NCBI GenBank assembly: GCA_018433595.1
Contig: JAHDQY010000058.1
Coordinates: 1 to 64,000 of the forward strand
Direction of reading: 5' to 3'
Length of the DNA: 64,000 bases
Origin: Synergistales bacterium
Lineage (GTDB): Bacteria > Synergistota > Synergistia > Synergistales > Aminithiophilaceae
Below the pieces are notes generated by a model. That model worked only from the letters and a program-made list of their open reading frames with translations, was not told the origin of the DNA and ran no database searches. The position numbers and the translations under genes are program-made. This document shows, piece by piece, positions 46,334-54,851 of this stretch (its first letter is position 1; each line of letters starts with the position of its first letter).

Positions 46334-47140
46334 TCACCCCTTGAAAAAGAAAAGTCCCAGGGCTCCGAGCCCCACTAAAAGACAGTAACAGGCAAAGCCC
46401 TTCCACCTGCCCAGTGTAACGGCCCGACGAAGGATCGCAAGAGAGGCGTAGCCCGCCACGAAAGCGGCCGCCGTCCCCCAAAGCCACCCCTCGGGAAGAA
46501 CCGCCGTGAAACGGCCCCAGTCGCCAAGTTCTCGCCATTGAAGAAGGGTCGCGCCGAAAATGGCCGGGATGGACAGAAGGAAGGAGAAGCGAAAGGCCTC
46601 TTCAGGCTTCAGGCCCGCAGCGAGACCGGCAATGATCGTCGAGCCGGAACGGGAGATGCCGGGGATGACGGCCAGCCCCTGGACGAAGCCGACAAGAAGT
46701 CCGGAAGAGAGTGAAACCTGTCCAGACCTTCGAGGGAGACGGCAGGTCGAAAAGAGCAGCAAAGAGGTCACCAGCAGAGCGGCGGCAACGGCCCAGGGGA
46801 AATGGATCATCCTTTCGACCAGGCTTTTCAATCCCAGGGCGGGAAAGGCCGTCACAATCGTCCCGACGGCGACGGCCCAGCCGTAACGCCAGCCTTCTTT
46901 CCGCCGATTATCGGCCGAAAGGAACCCGCCGATCCAGTCGAGGAGGAAGCGGAGAAGATCCTTCCGGAAATAGACCACGGTGACGGCCATCGTCGCCACA
47001 TGAAGCAGGAGATCGAAGGGAAGAGGCGCCTCCCTGAAACCCAGAAGCCACTGGGCCAGCGCCAGATGGCCCGAGCTGCTCACCGGGAGGAACTCCGTCA
47101 CCCCCTGGAGGAGGCCGAGAAGAAGGCTATGCACGGGCAC
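46334..47140 (-). CDS. uppP: Undecaprenyl-diphosphatase
   Basis: A 268-residue BacA/UppP integral membrane phosphatase that recycles the lipid carrier for wall synthesis. The two active-site regions are present: LQGVTEFLPVSSSGHL and IPGISRSGSTI. About eight helices. I chose the GTG at 47140 with GAGGGGG nine bases before it; it overlaps the end of the Na/Pi gene. Confidence 0.93.
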   Translation of the reverse strand: MPVHSLLLGLLQGVTEFLPVSSSGHLALAQWLLGFREAPLPFDLLLHVATMAVTVVYFRKDLLRFLLDWIGGFLSADNRRKEGWRYGWAVAVGTIVTAFPALGLKSLVERMIHFPWAVAAALLVTSLLLFSTCRLPRRSGQVSLSSGLLVGFVQGLAVIPGISRSGSTIIAGLAAGLKPEEAFRFSFLLSIPAIFGATLLQWRELGDWGRFTAVLPEGWLWGTAAAFVAGYASLAILRRAVTLGRWKGFACYCLLVGLGALGLFFFKG

Positions 47141-48761
47141 GAATGGGAACCCCCTCACGAAGGCGGACAACGTCGGAGACACCGAGGGCGAGGTTTCGGG
47201 AGTGATCGCCGATACGCTCGAGATTGCTCAGGATATCGATGAAGATGACGCTCGCCGAAGGCGAACAGACGCCGGCGTTCAGACGGCCGATATGGCGTTT
47301 GCGAAGCGTCTTCTCGTCGTTGTCGATCTCGTCTTCGATCCTGTCGACCTCGTCCATGTCGGGCATGGTTTCGAGGCGGATCGTTTCAACGGAGGCGGCG
47401 AAGGCGCCCCTCACCTTGTCGAACATGGAGACGAATTCCTCCATCGCCGTCTGAGAAAACTCGATGTGCTGATCCTGCTTCATCTCAAAAAGCTCGATCA
47501 GGTTCTGGGCGTGATCGCCGACGCGCTCCACGTCACCGATGCCGTTGGCGTAGAGGGAGAGGACGCTGGCGAGATCCGAAGCAAGCCCCGCCTGACCGAG
47601 CTCCGAGACGAAGCGGGTGATCTCCCGGTTGAGCTCATTGACGAGCTTCTCGTTCTCGTTGACCATTTCGATCTTCTTCGGATCGTTGTTGGTGAAGGCC
47701 TCTCGGACAAAATCGAGCATCTCCAGGGCCAGCACGCCCATCCGGACCATCTCCATGCGGACGGCGTCGACGGCGGCGGCGGGAGCCGCCGTGATCAGGA
47801 GCCTGTCGAGGAAGCGGGGACCCGCCTGGCGGGCCATGCCCTTGCTCGGCACAAGATGCTCGATGAACCTGACGAAAGGAGCCGTAAAGGGGAGGAAGAT
47901 CAGGGTGCAGGAGATATTGAAAAGGCTGTGGGCATTGGCAAGCTGGCGCGCCACGTCATCGGAAGTCAGCTCGACGACCCGCACGAAGACGGGCAGGATC
48001 AACATGAAGATCACAACGCCGAAGACGTTGAAGAAGACATGGGCGGCAGCCGCCTGTTTGGCCTCTCGGCTCGACCCCGTCGAGGCCAGAACGGCCGTGA
48101 CGGTGGTACCAATATTGTCGCCCAAAAGAATCGCGATAGCCGCTCCCAGGGGAAGGAGCCCCTGGGAGGCCATCGCGATCGTCAGCCCCACCGTGGCCGA
48201 GCTTGCCTGTACAAGAGCGGTCAGCCCCACGCCGGCCAGAACTGCCAGAAGGGGATGGCGGGAGAAGGCCAGGAAGATATCCTGGCGGTCGGCAAGAAAC
48301 GACATGGCCCCTTCCATGGTCGTCATTCCCAGAAAGAGCAACCCGAAGCCGATAAGACCGTTGCCCAAATATCTCCACCGCTTGGACCGGCCCATGAAAG
48401 TCAGAGCGACGCCGAGAGCAACGGCGGGCAGGGCGTAGTCCTTGATCTTGAAGGCGATCAGCTGAGCCGTCACCGTCGTCCCGATGTTGGCGCCCATGAT
48501 GACCCCTACGGCCTGCTTCAGCGTCATCAGGCCGGCATGGACGAAACTGACCGTCATGACTGTCGTACCGCTGCTGCTCTGGATGAGAACCGTCACCAGA
48601 GCTCCCACGAAAACCCCTCGAAGGGGGGTTTTCGTCAGTGTCGCAATAAGGCGGCGAAGCCTGTCTCCCGCCATGTCCTGAAGGGCTTCGCCCATCAGTT
48701 TGATGCCGAAGAGGAAAAGACCAACCCCGCCTAAAAGCCGCATCAGGGTCATCATCGACAC
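47127..48761 (-). CDS. Na/Pi cotransporter family protein with PhoU domain
   Basis: A 544-residue protein: two repeated NptA-type sodium/phosphate membrane domains in the first 320 residues (QSSSGTTVMTVSFV and QASSATVGLTIAM, each with the QSS/QAS repeat signature), then a cytoplasmic helical PhoU-like domain. It probably takes up or exports phosphate with Na+. The GTG at 48761 has GGGAGTGA six bases upstream. It is the second gene of the superoperon, 35 bp after rnj. Confidence 0.9.
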   Translation of the reverse strand: MSMMTLMRLLGGVGLFLFGIKLMGEALQDMAGDRLRRLIATLTKTPLRGVFVGALVTVLIQSSSGTTVMTVSFVHAGLMTLKQAVGVIMGANIGTTVTAQLIAFKIKDYALPAVALGVALTFMGRSKRWRYLGNGLIGFGLLFLGMTTMEGAMSFLADRQDIFLAFSRHPLLAVLAGVGLTALVQASSATVGLTIAMASQGLLPLGAAIAILLGDNIGTTVTAVLASTGSSREAKQAAAAHVFFNVFGVVIFMLILPVFVRVVELTSDDVARQLANAHSLFNISCTLIFLPFTAPFVRFIEHLVPSKGMARQAGPRFLDRLLITAAPAAAVDAVRMEMVRMGVLALEMLDFVREAFTNNDPKKIEMVNENEKLVNELNREITRFVSELGQAGLASDLASVLSLYANGIGDVERVGDHAQNLIELFEMKQDQHIEFSQTAMEEFVSMFDKVRGAFAASVETIRLETMPDMDEVDRIEDEIDNDEKTLRKRHIGRLNAGVCSPSASVIFIDILSNLERIGDHSRNLALGVSDVVRLREGVPIRARA

Positions 48762-48796
48762 AAAACGTCACTCCCGACCTTGCGATTTTGAGAGAG

Positions 48797-50512
48797 CTAG
48801 CCCTCCACGATGGAAATCAACGGCATGATAACGGGGTCACTGCGGGTATGGCGCCGCAAGAGATCCTTCACCCGTCCTCTGATACGAAGGATGAGCGCCT
48901 CCCTGTCGAAATCTCCCTTTCGGGATTTCGCCTCAACGATCTTCGTCACCAGCTGCCGAACCTCACGATGGAGGTCTTCGGCCATGTCGGTGTGGAGGAA
49001 ACCGCGGCTTTCGGTAACGACGGGCCCCAAAAGAGCCCCTTCCGACGAAAGGACGATGGAGATGGCCAGCAGGCCCTCCTCGGAGAGGTCGCGCCTTTCC
49101 TGCATGATGCTTCCTTCCAGCTCACCCAAGACACGGCCGTCGACGAGAATGCTCCCGACGGAGACATTCCCTTCTCGCAGCTGGGCCTTCTCCTTGCCGA
49201 TCTGGAGGACATCGCCGTTCTGAAGCAGGAAAACGTTCTTGGCCGGAATGCCCATCTCCTGGGCCAGCTGACTGTGACGAACCAGGTGACGGTACTCGCC
49301 GTGAACGGGGACGAAATAACGGGGGCGAACGATGGCCAACATCATCTTCAGCTCTTCCTGCGAGGCATGGCCCGAAACGTGAATCTCCTTCTCCCGCTCG
49401 TAGACGACATCGCAGCCACAGGCGAAAAGACGGTTCACCGTTCGGCTGACGAGCTTCTCATTCCCCGGAATCGGCGTCGCGCTGACGACGACAAGATCCT
49501 TGCCGGACAGCTTGATGTGATGGTGTTCCCCCTTGCTCATCAGAACAAGGCCGGAAAAGGGCTCTCCCTGGCTTCCCGTCGTCAGGACCACCAGACGGTT
49601 GTGAGGAATCTTGTCGATATCCTGAGGAGCGACAATAAGCCCCTCGTCAACGTCGAGGTAGCCCAGTTCGCGGGCGAGATCGACGTTATTGATCATGCTT
49701 CTCCCCATGAGGACGACCTTGCGGTTGAAACGGGCCGCCGTGTCGAAGACCTGCTGGGCCCGGTGAAGGTTGCTGGCAAAGGTGGCCAGAACGATCCGGC
49801 GGTTCCGGTGAAGACGGAAGATCTCCTCGAGAGTCCGGCCGACGAGCCTCTCCGAATGAGTGAACCCGGAGCGCTCCACATTGGTCGAGTCGGACATCAT
49901 CAGCAGAACACCGCGCCGTCCCAGCTCTGCAAAGGCGCTGTAATCGGTGATCCTGCCATCGATGGGCGTCGGGTCGAGTTTGAAGTCGCCCGTATGGACC
50001 ACCGTCCCCAGAGGAGTGTGGACAGCGAGGCCCACTCCATCGGGGATAGAGTGGCAGACGGCGATGAATTCGAAACTGAAGGCTCCCAGCTCGATGACGT
50101 CACCGGTTCGGATCTCGTGGAAACGCGGCTCGTAGGTCGGGGCCGCCTCCTTCAGCTTGTTTCGGATCAGGCCCAACGTCAGTTTTGTGGCATAGACGGG
50201 GACATCGAGACGGGGAAGGACAAACGAAAGGGCTCCGATATGATCTTCGTGGCCGTGGGTCACGACGATCCCCCGGAGACGCTCCCTGCGCTCCTCGACG
50301 TAGCTCACGTCGGGAATGACGAAATCGATGCCCAACATGTCCTCTTCAGGGAACATGAGGCCGCAATCGACCATCACAATGTCCTCTCCATACTCGAAGA
50401 GAGTGCAGTTCTTACCGATCTGCCCCAGGCCTCCCAGGGGAATGACCCGCAGATCCCCGGCGTCGGAAGCGGGTTTGCCTCCTCTACGCCTTCTTGTTCT
50501 CGATTTAGCCAA
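48797..50512 (-). CDS. rnj: Ribonuclease J
   Basis: A 571-residue metallo-beta-lactamase/beta-CASP ribonuclease. Signatures: VVTHGHEDHIGAL (HxHxDH), VHTGDFKLD, SDSTN, SGHAS, and VPVHGEYRHL. The N-terminus is a basic stretch (KSRTRRRRGGK). It processes and degrades mRNA from the 5' end or internally. The TTG start at 50512 has AGGAGGTGAT before it. First gene of the superoperon, after the fba terminator. Confidence 0.95.
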   Translation of the reverse strand: MAKSRTRRRRGGKPASDAGDLRVIPLGGLGQIGKNCTLFEYGEDIVMVDCGLMFPEEDMLGIDFVIPDVSYVEERRERLRGIVVTHGHEDHIGALSFVLPRLDVPVYATKLTLGLIRNKLKEAAPTYEPRFHEIRTGDVIELGAFSFEFIAVCHSIPDGVGLAVHTPLGTVVHTGDFKLDPTPIDGRITDYSAFAELGRRGVLLMMSDSTNVERSGFTHSERLVGRTLEEIFRLHRNRRIVLATFASNLHRAQQVFDTAARFNRKVVLMGRSMINNVDLARELGYLDVDEGLIVAPQDIDKIPHNRLVVLTTGSQGEPFSGLVLMSKGEHHHIKLSGKDLVVVSATPIPGNEKLVSRTVNRLFACGCDVVYEREKEIHVSGHASQEELKMMLAIVRPRYFVPVHGEYRHLVRHSQLAQEMGIPAKNVFLLQNGDVLQIGKEKAQLREGNVSVGSILVDGRVLGELEGSIMQERRDLSEEGLLAISIVLSSEGALLGPVVTESRGFLHTDMAEDLHREVRQLVTKIVEAKSRKGDFDREALILRIRGRVKDLLRRHTRSDPVIMPLISIVEG

Positions 50513-50555
50513 GGCATCACCTCCTATTCAAATAATCATAGTACCACGAGGGCAC

Positions 50556-50585
50556 AAAAAGCGGGGAGGGCCGCCACCCTCCCCG
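50556..50585 (-). terminator. Terminator of the aldolase gene
   Basis: GGGGAGGG and CCCTCCCC form the stem on the minus strand, followed by GCTTTTT. It separates fba from rnj. Confidence 0.88.
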
Positions 50586-50629
50586 GGGCAAAAGCCTCTG
50601 ATGAGAGACCTCAGGGCTTGAGAAAAGGA

Positions 50630-51901
50630 TCAGTCGGAATAATCGGCGCCATCGCCCTTTCCGGAGGACCGGTGATCGGGAGCCGTCTCGGGGCGGAACT
50701 CGGAACGGGCATTAAGGACCTTGCGCTCGGGAGCGCAGTTATGATCACGCCTGGTGGCCATGATCTCCAGAACGGTCTGCGCCGTTCCCTCGGCACGGAA
50801 AGCCTTGATGAAGCGCTCGGCCCAATCCTGAGTCTCATCGACGATCCGTTCCTGGATGGGCTGAGGAAGGGCCAGAATCTCGTCACCGAAGGGTTTGTTG
50901 GCCTTCTTGTAGTCTCCGCTCTTGCGGGAGTACCCCTGCCCGTCGGCCCAGGCCACCATGCGCTCCCACAGCTCGGCGGGGATCCCCCGATCGGGCTCCT
51001 TGACATAGCTGCCGCCTTCGGTCAGAGCGTTTCCCGTCTGGGGATCCATCTTGACGCCGAAGACGATGTTCTGGAAGAGCGTCGCCACGTTACCCTTGTT
51101 GATGCCGTAATGAGAGAAGCGGCCGCACTTGTCGAGAGGCGTCCCCGAGATCCCGTGCTGGGCGATGGAGACACCGTAGGGCGCGATCGCATCGGCGATG
51201 GCCTTTGTCGCCTCCAGATCGATTCCCTCGACCTGCCCCATGGCCGGATCGTAGGTACCGTGAAGAGATCCGTTGGAAATGGCCAAAAGATCGGGGAAGA
51301 CGCCCCAGGAATTGAGTCCGCCGACAAAGAAAAGGGCCTCTTCGGGAGTCGAGACCTCGCCGGCTCCCTTGATCTCCCCCACTTCGACCTCCAGGCCAAT
51401 GTAGGGGGGGATATGCATGGCCACGTCACGGGTGAAACAGAAGTTTTCCCAGTCGGGACAGTGTGAGGCGTCGATGGCCACCGACGTCCACCCTTTTTCC
51501 AGGGCCTGCCGGATCTGGGAGATCGCCTTGAGCAGATCGGCCTCGGACTTGACAGCGTAGTGATCCATGTGGAGAGCGAAAAGGACGCCGTGCCCCAGTT
51601 CCGCCGAATAGCGGACGGCGTACTCGACCATGTTGTCGAAGGTGCTGGCACAGTAGGTCGACTCCGACTTGGCCAGCTCCAGCACGACGGCGGCATCAAG
51701 CTTCTTGGCAGCCCGAAGGACACCTTTGATCGTCAGAGGGTTCCGCGCGTTGGCGGCCAGCATGATGGCTCCGGCCTTCTTGGCGGCCGCGAAAACGTCA
51801 CGTCCACTGACCAGACCGACGGGCTCATCGCCGTAAACGACCTGGACGTTGAGCGGTCTCTTGCGCAGCATCTCCCTGTAGGCCGCACTTTCAACATTCA
51901 T
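50630..51901 (-). CDS. fba: Class II fructose-bisphosphate aldolase
   Basis: A 423-residue zinc aldolase, longer than the E. coli enzyme. Metal and active-site segments: FALHMDHYA with the zinc His, DASHCPDWEN, EVEVGEIKGAGE, and SNGSLHGTYD; a late AQHGISGTP region gives the remaining His. The ATG at 51901 has GGGAGGTGG upstream. The long form could act on related sugar phosphates, so the natural substrate is probable, not certain. The C-terminal 40 residues are polar and poorly conserved. Confidence 0.88.
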   Translation of the reverse strand: MNVESAAYREMLRKRPLNVQVVYGDEPVGLVSGRDVFAAAKKAGAIMLAANARNPLTIKGVLRAAKKLDAAVVLELAKSESTYCASTFDNMVEYAVRYSAELGHGVLFALHMDHYAVKSEADLLKAISQIRQALEKGWTSVAIDASHCPDWENFCFTRDVAMHIPPYIGLEVEVGEIKGAGEVSTPEEALFFVGGLNSWGVFPDLLAISNGSLHGTYDPAMGQVEGIDLEATKAIADAIAPYGVSIAQHGISGTPLDKCGRFSHYGINKGNVATLFQNIVFGVKMDPQTGNALTEGGSYVKEPDRGIPAELWERMVAWADGQGYSRKSGDYKKANKPFGDEILALPQPIQERIVDETQDWAERFIKAFRAEGTAQTVLEIMATRRDHNCAPERKVLNARSEFRPETAPDHRSSGKGDGADYSD

Positions 51902-52070
51902 GAGACAGCCACCTCCCAAAGGGTTCATCGTTATACCGTCGCCTCAGAAAAAAGCGACCATCCCCAGCTCTGCGCTCTATTCTACATCAAGAACCTGTCA
52001 ATTCAGCGGCAACCCTTGCGGGAAGCCTTCCCTTCGCCGAGCCCCTTGCGACCGATCGCCTCTCAGACCC

Positions 52071-52099
52071 TTGCATCGCCCCATCATTCATGTTAACAT
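52071..52099 (+). promoter_or_regulatory. Promoter of the tRNA-Gln/tRNA-Glu unit
   Basis: A TTGCAT, 17-bp spacer and TAACAT lie about 35 bp before tRNA-Gln. The two tRNA genes are 12 bp apart and share the terminator at 52306-52339. Confidence 0.6.
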
Positions 52100-52132
52100 C
52101 TCTCCCGAACGGGGCTTTCAGCCCCTAGACGC

Positions 52133-52206
52133 TGGGGAATGGTGCAACGGCAGCACGCCTGACTCTGGATCAGGTAATCGTGGTTCGAATCCACGTTCCC
52201 CAGCCA
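52133..52206 (+). tRNA. tRNA-Gln (CTG)
   Basis: 74-nt cloverleaf with CCA: acceptor TGGGGAA/TTCCCCA, anticodon loop ACTCTGGA, T-arm GTGGTTCGAATCCAC. Confidence 0.95.
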
Positions 52207-52218
52207 AGCAGATAACGC

Positions 52219-52294
52219 GGTCCCTTCGTCTAGCGGTCTAGGATAGCGGGTTCTCAGCCCGTTGGCAGGGGTTCGAATCCCCTAGGGACTGCCA
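52219..52294 (+). tRNA. tRNA-Glu (CTC)
   Basis: 76-nt cloverleaf with CCA: acceptor GGTCCCT/AGGGACT, anticodon loop TTCTCAG, T-arm GGGGTTCGAATCCCC. Confidence 0.95.
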
Positions 52295-52305
52295 ACCGAT
52301 AAAAG

Positions 52306-52339
52306 CGCCGGATCTCCCTTGCGGGGTCCGGCGTTTTGT
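52306..52339 (+). terminator. Terminator after tRNA-Glu
   Basis: CGCCGGA paired with TCCGGCG with further pairing towards the loop, followed by TTTTGTT. Confidence 0.8.
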
Positions 52340-52402
52340 TGCGCGCTCCGATCGGGAGTCTCCCGCTCCAGCTTCTATGAAGCGGAGAGACACCCCGCCG
52401 CT

Positions 52403-53170
52403 TCATCGGCAAGGAGCCTTTTCAGGCTCTCCGACATCCCGGACATCCTCGCCCCTTTCGGAAAGGACAAGCCGGTAAGGAGCAAAGGCCCGTGTCTCCC
52501 ACTGCTCTCTCAGGACGTGACAGAGAAGCCCGGGAAGACGCCCCGCCATGAAAAACGCTCTCCCCGCCTGAAAAGGAAAACCCAGATCGGAAAGCAGGGC
52601 GCCACAGATGCCATCGACATTGAGAGCGATGGCCTTTCTGCGCATCAGCTCTTTTTCCAAGGCCAAAACGAGATCGACGTTCCGACCGGAAAATTCCAGG
52701 GACCGTCGCAGCGCAAGAAGAGGCGCCACACGAGGATCGTGCCGATGCACCCGGTGACCGAAACCGGGAACCCGCGCACCCTCCGCGAGCAGGGAATCGA
52801 CGAGATCGGCGGCTTGATGGACCTGAAGGTCGGGATAACCTTCCTGGAGAAACCTCATGACGCCTTCGATCGCCCCTGCATGGTGATCCCCGAAGGCGAG
52901 AAAACCGGCGGCCATGGCGCTCTGAAGAGGCACCCCCGTCGAGGCGACGAGACGTGCCGCCTGAGTGCTGGCAGGCGTCTGTCCATGGTCGGCCATGGCC
53001 ACGAAAACGGCCTCGAGAAGCCTCCGCTCCGGGAAGGATGGGCTCCGCCCCTGGAGCAGCCGGAACCAGACATCCGAGACGGAACCCTTTTCGATCCAGG
53101 AGCCGATGGGCTGGCCGTCGAGAAAAATGGCATCCCTGGCGACAACCGTCGGCGATCCGGTCACCACCAT
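52403..53170 (-). CDS. Citryl-CoA lyase / short citrate-synthase-fold protein
   Basis: A 255-residue protein covering only the conserved core of citrate synthase. The three catalytic positions seem kept: His97 in GDHHAGAIEG, His139 in PGFGHRVHR, and Asp186 in ALNVDGICG; an upstream ADHGQTPAS corresponds to the DHELNAST-type segment. Short homologues such as citryl-CoA lyase of Aquificales are about this size, so cleavage or synthesis of citryl-CoA or another acyl-CoA is likely. It is too short for a full citrate synthase. It overlaps a small upstream frame by 10 bp. Confidence 0.75.
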   Translation of the reverse strand: MVVTGSPTVVARDAIFLDGQPIGSWIEKGSVSDVWFRLLQGRSPSFPERRLLEAVFVAMADHGQTPASTQAARLVASTGVPLQSAMAAGFLAFGDHHAGAIEGVMRFLQEGYPDLQVHQAADLVDSLLAEGARVPGFGHRVHRHDPRVAPLLALRRSLEFSGRNVDLVLALEKELMRRKAIALNVDGICGALLSDLGFPFQAGRAFFMAGRLPGLLCHVLREQWETRAFAPYRLVLSERGEDVRDVGEPEKAPCR

Positions 53171-53475
53171 TCTCCATCCCTCCCTATATGGCCGGGGTCG
53201 ACCGCAGCGGCCCTTCCCGTGATCTTTTCTTTCTCTGAAGCCCGGCTTTTCGCCGGACCGAGGCGCAACTCCAGAGACAGGACATCGCCTTCTATCAGAT
53301 CAACGCTGACAACGGCTTTTTTCCCCACAGATCCCGTCAAAGCATTCTCTCCTCTCAGCAACCCGCCTCCTGCCGCCTGAACCACGACCAAGGCTGGGAC
53401 TCGCTTTCGCCTTTCCAAATCGAGGAAGACACACCGCGGGGACCGACGACAGAAGAAGCCCCGATCGCCCCCCAT
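53161..53475 (-). CDS. Hypothetical protein upstream of the citryl-CoA lyase gene
   Basis: An open frame of up to 104 codons whose stop overlaps the lyase start. A good promoter lies just before it, so close that the ATG at 53475 would be almost leaderless. A TTG start near 53350 (about 60 residues, GAGGAG eight bases upstream) is more plausible. The C-terminal half (KKAVVSVDLIEGDVLSLELR) is protein-like, but I recognise no family. It may be a small subunit of the lyase or only a leader. Confidence 0.4.
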   Translation of the reverse strand: MGGDRGFFCRRSPRCVFLDLERRKRVPALVVVQAAGGGLLRGENALTGSVGKKAVVSVDLIEGDVLSLELRLGPAKSRASEKEKITGRAAAVDPGHIGRDGEWW

Positions 53476-53483
53476 GATTCGGA

Positions 53484-53512
53484 ATTCTACCCTTTTTACA
53501 CCTTTGGGTCAA
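53484..53512 (-). promoter_or_regulatory. Promoter for the lyase unit
   Basis: Minus-strand TTGACC, 17-bp spacer, TAGAAT (53484-53489). The -35 is part of an inverted repeat TTTGGGTC (about 53503-53510) ... GACCCAAA (about 53543-53550) that also encloses a plus-strand TATAAT (53522-53527). A regulator could bind the two arms. Confidence 0.6.
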
Positions 53513-53677
53513 CTCATTTGTTATAATTTTTGCGTATGGGTCGACCCAAACACAAAAAGCCCCCAAGCCTTCACCAGGATCGCAAGACAGCGCATCCGGG
53601 CGGCACCTTCGAGCCTCAGACAGGGAACAAGTTTTTGCTGGACAAGGCTTCTTTGAGCCATTATCATTAAAATTCGT

Positions 53678-53764
53678 GGAGGGCTGGCCGAGTGGTCGAA
53701 GGCGGCTGACTTGAAATCAGTTGTGGGTCTCCCACCGCGGGTTCGAATCCTGCGCCCTCCGCCA
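53678..53764 (+). tRNA. tRNA-Ser (TGA)
   Basis: 87-nt class II cloverleaf with a long variable arm (GTGGGTCTCCCAC) and CCA: acceptor GGAGGGC/GCCCTCC, anticodon loop TTGAAAT. Confidence 0.96.
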
Positions 53765-53774
53765 ACAGCCCATT

Positions 53775-53814
53775 AGCCGCCTGCGGGGAGTGTGACACCC
53801 TCTTGCAGGCGGCT
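53775..53814 (+). terminator. Hairpin after tRNA-Ser
   Basis: AGCCGCCTGC (53775-53784) pairs with GCAGGCGGCT (53805-53814), with further pairing inside. The T-run is short, so termination strength is uncertain. Confidence 0.6.
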
Positions 53815-53837
53815 TGATCGTATATGCTCCTTTAGGA

Positions 53838-53886
53838 CGGCAACCAGGCCTGTCCGAAAACCCTTTTTGGACAGGCCTGGTTGCCG
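53838..53886. repeat. 18-bp perfect inverted repeat after larC
   Basis: Arms 53838-53855 and 53869-53886 with a 13-base loop; no T-run follows on either strand. It lies about 100 bp past larC and may be its 3' end signal or a processing hairpin. Confidence 0.65.
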
Positions 53887-53984
53887 ATCATTTCATTCAC
53901 GGATCACCCAATAGAGGAGACGGAAGGCTCCTTCAATCTTCACCTCACCGCGCCGGCGAGGCGACAAAAGCGGCTCCGGGCCCG

Positions 53985-54851
53985 CTATTCCTCCCTTTGG
54001 AAGCTGGCCTCCGCTCCGTCATCGTCGCCGTGAGGATCGACGGGACGGGGCTCCCGGGACCCTTTCCCGCCGTCAGAGGTGTGGCTGTGGCTGTGCCGGT
54101 GGTCCCGGCAAGGGAGAGGGACCCCGCACGGAGAGGCGGCATCTTCGAGGAGCACCGCCTGAAGGAGGTTGGGCAGATCGCTGTCACGATCGCCCAGCCC
54201 GTAGCCGCTTTTGACGACGACTCCCGAAGGCATGAGGCCGTAGCGGTCGACGAAGAGGCGAAGCAGGATGGCCCCTGTCGGGGTGGTGCGCTCCATGGGG
54301 TCGCCCGAGCCGTAGACGGGGACGCCTTCGAGGAGCTTAAGCGTCGCCGGTGCGGGGACGGGGAACTCGCCGTGGGCGCAGCGGACCGTTCCGGAGCCGA
54401 CGTTGACGGGAGAGGCGACGATCTCGTCGGGGGCGAGGGCCTCCATGAGGACGCAGGCACCGACAATGTCGACGATGGCATCGACGGCTCCGACTTCATG
54501 AAAATGGATCTTTTCGGGTGAACGGCCGTGAACGGCTCCCTCCGCCTCGGCCAGAAGGCGGAAGGCCCTTTCGGCCTTTTCGGCGACAAAGGGGCTGAGA
54601 TCACTCTTTTCGATGACGGCAAGAATATCGGTCAGGCCGCGGTGAACGTGGCCCTCGTCAGAGAGGACTTTCACGTCGAGGCCGGCGATTCCCGACCGGA
54701 TTCCCCTCTCGGCGGTCACGTCCCACCCCTCAAGAGCCAATCCCTTCAGGAAAGGGCGGAGATCCCGCTCCCCCAGAAGTTCTAGAAGAGCCCCGAGGGT
54801 CATGTCACCGCTGATGCCCGCAAAACAGTTCAAGTAAAGGATCCGCTTCAT
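53985..54851 (-). CDS. larC: LarC-type nickel-insertion protein lacking the LarC2 domain
   Basis: A 288-residue protein matching the LarC1 half of the nickel-pincer-cofactor cyclometallase (LYLNCFAGISGDMTLGALLE in parts, EKIHFHEVGAVDAIVDIVG, GTVRCAHGEFPVPAPAT, TPTGAILL, GYGLGDRDS). It ends with a His-rich tail (RDHRHSHSHTSDGG). No LarC2 (CTP-binding) domain is found in any frame downstream; in Lactobacillus LarC2 is added by ribosomal frameshifting. So either the domain is elsewhere, or this form works without it. Overlaps larB by four bases (ATGA). Confidence 0.83.
   Translation of the reverse strand: MKRILYLNCFAGISGDMTLGALLELLGERDLRPFLKGLALEGWDVTAERGIRSGIAGLDVKVLSDEGHVHRGLTDILAVIEKSDLSPFVAEKAERAFRLLAEAEGAVHGRSPEKIHFHEVGAVDAIVDIVGACVLMEALAPDEIVASPVNVGSGTVRCAHGEFPVPAPATLKLLEGVPVYGSGDPMERTTPTGAILLRLFVDRYGLMPSGVVVKSGYGLGDRDSDLPNLLQAVLLEDAASPCGVPLPCRDHRHSHSHTSDGGKGSREPRPVDPHGDDDGAEASFQREE

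Noticed and set aside
48788-51466. 892-codon plus-strand open frame opposite rnj and fba
   Set aside because: It is antisense to two clearly recognised genes, has no family motif, and spans their intergenic terminator. It is an artefact of GC-rich codons.
53830-53985. Frame downstream of larC reading VKIEGAFRLLYWVIRE
   Set aside because: I tested whether it is a LarC2 domain in another frame. It is far too short and shows no LarC2 motif, and a stop lies just upstream.
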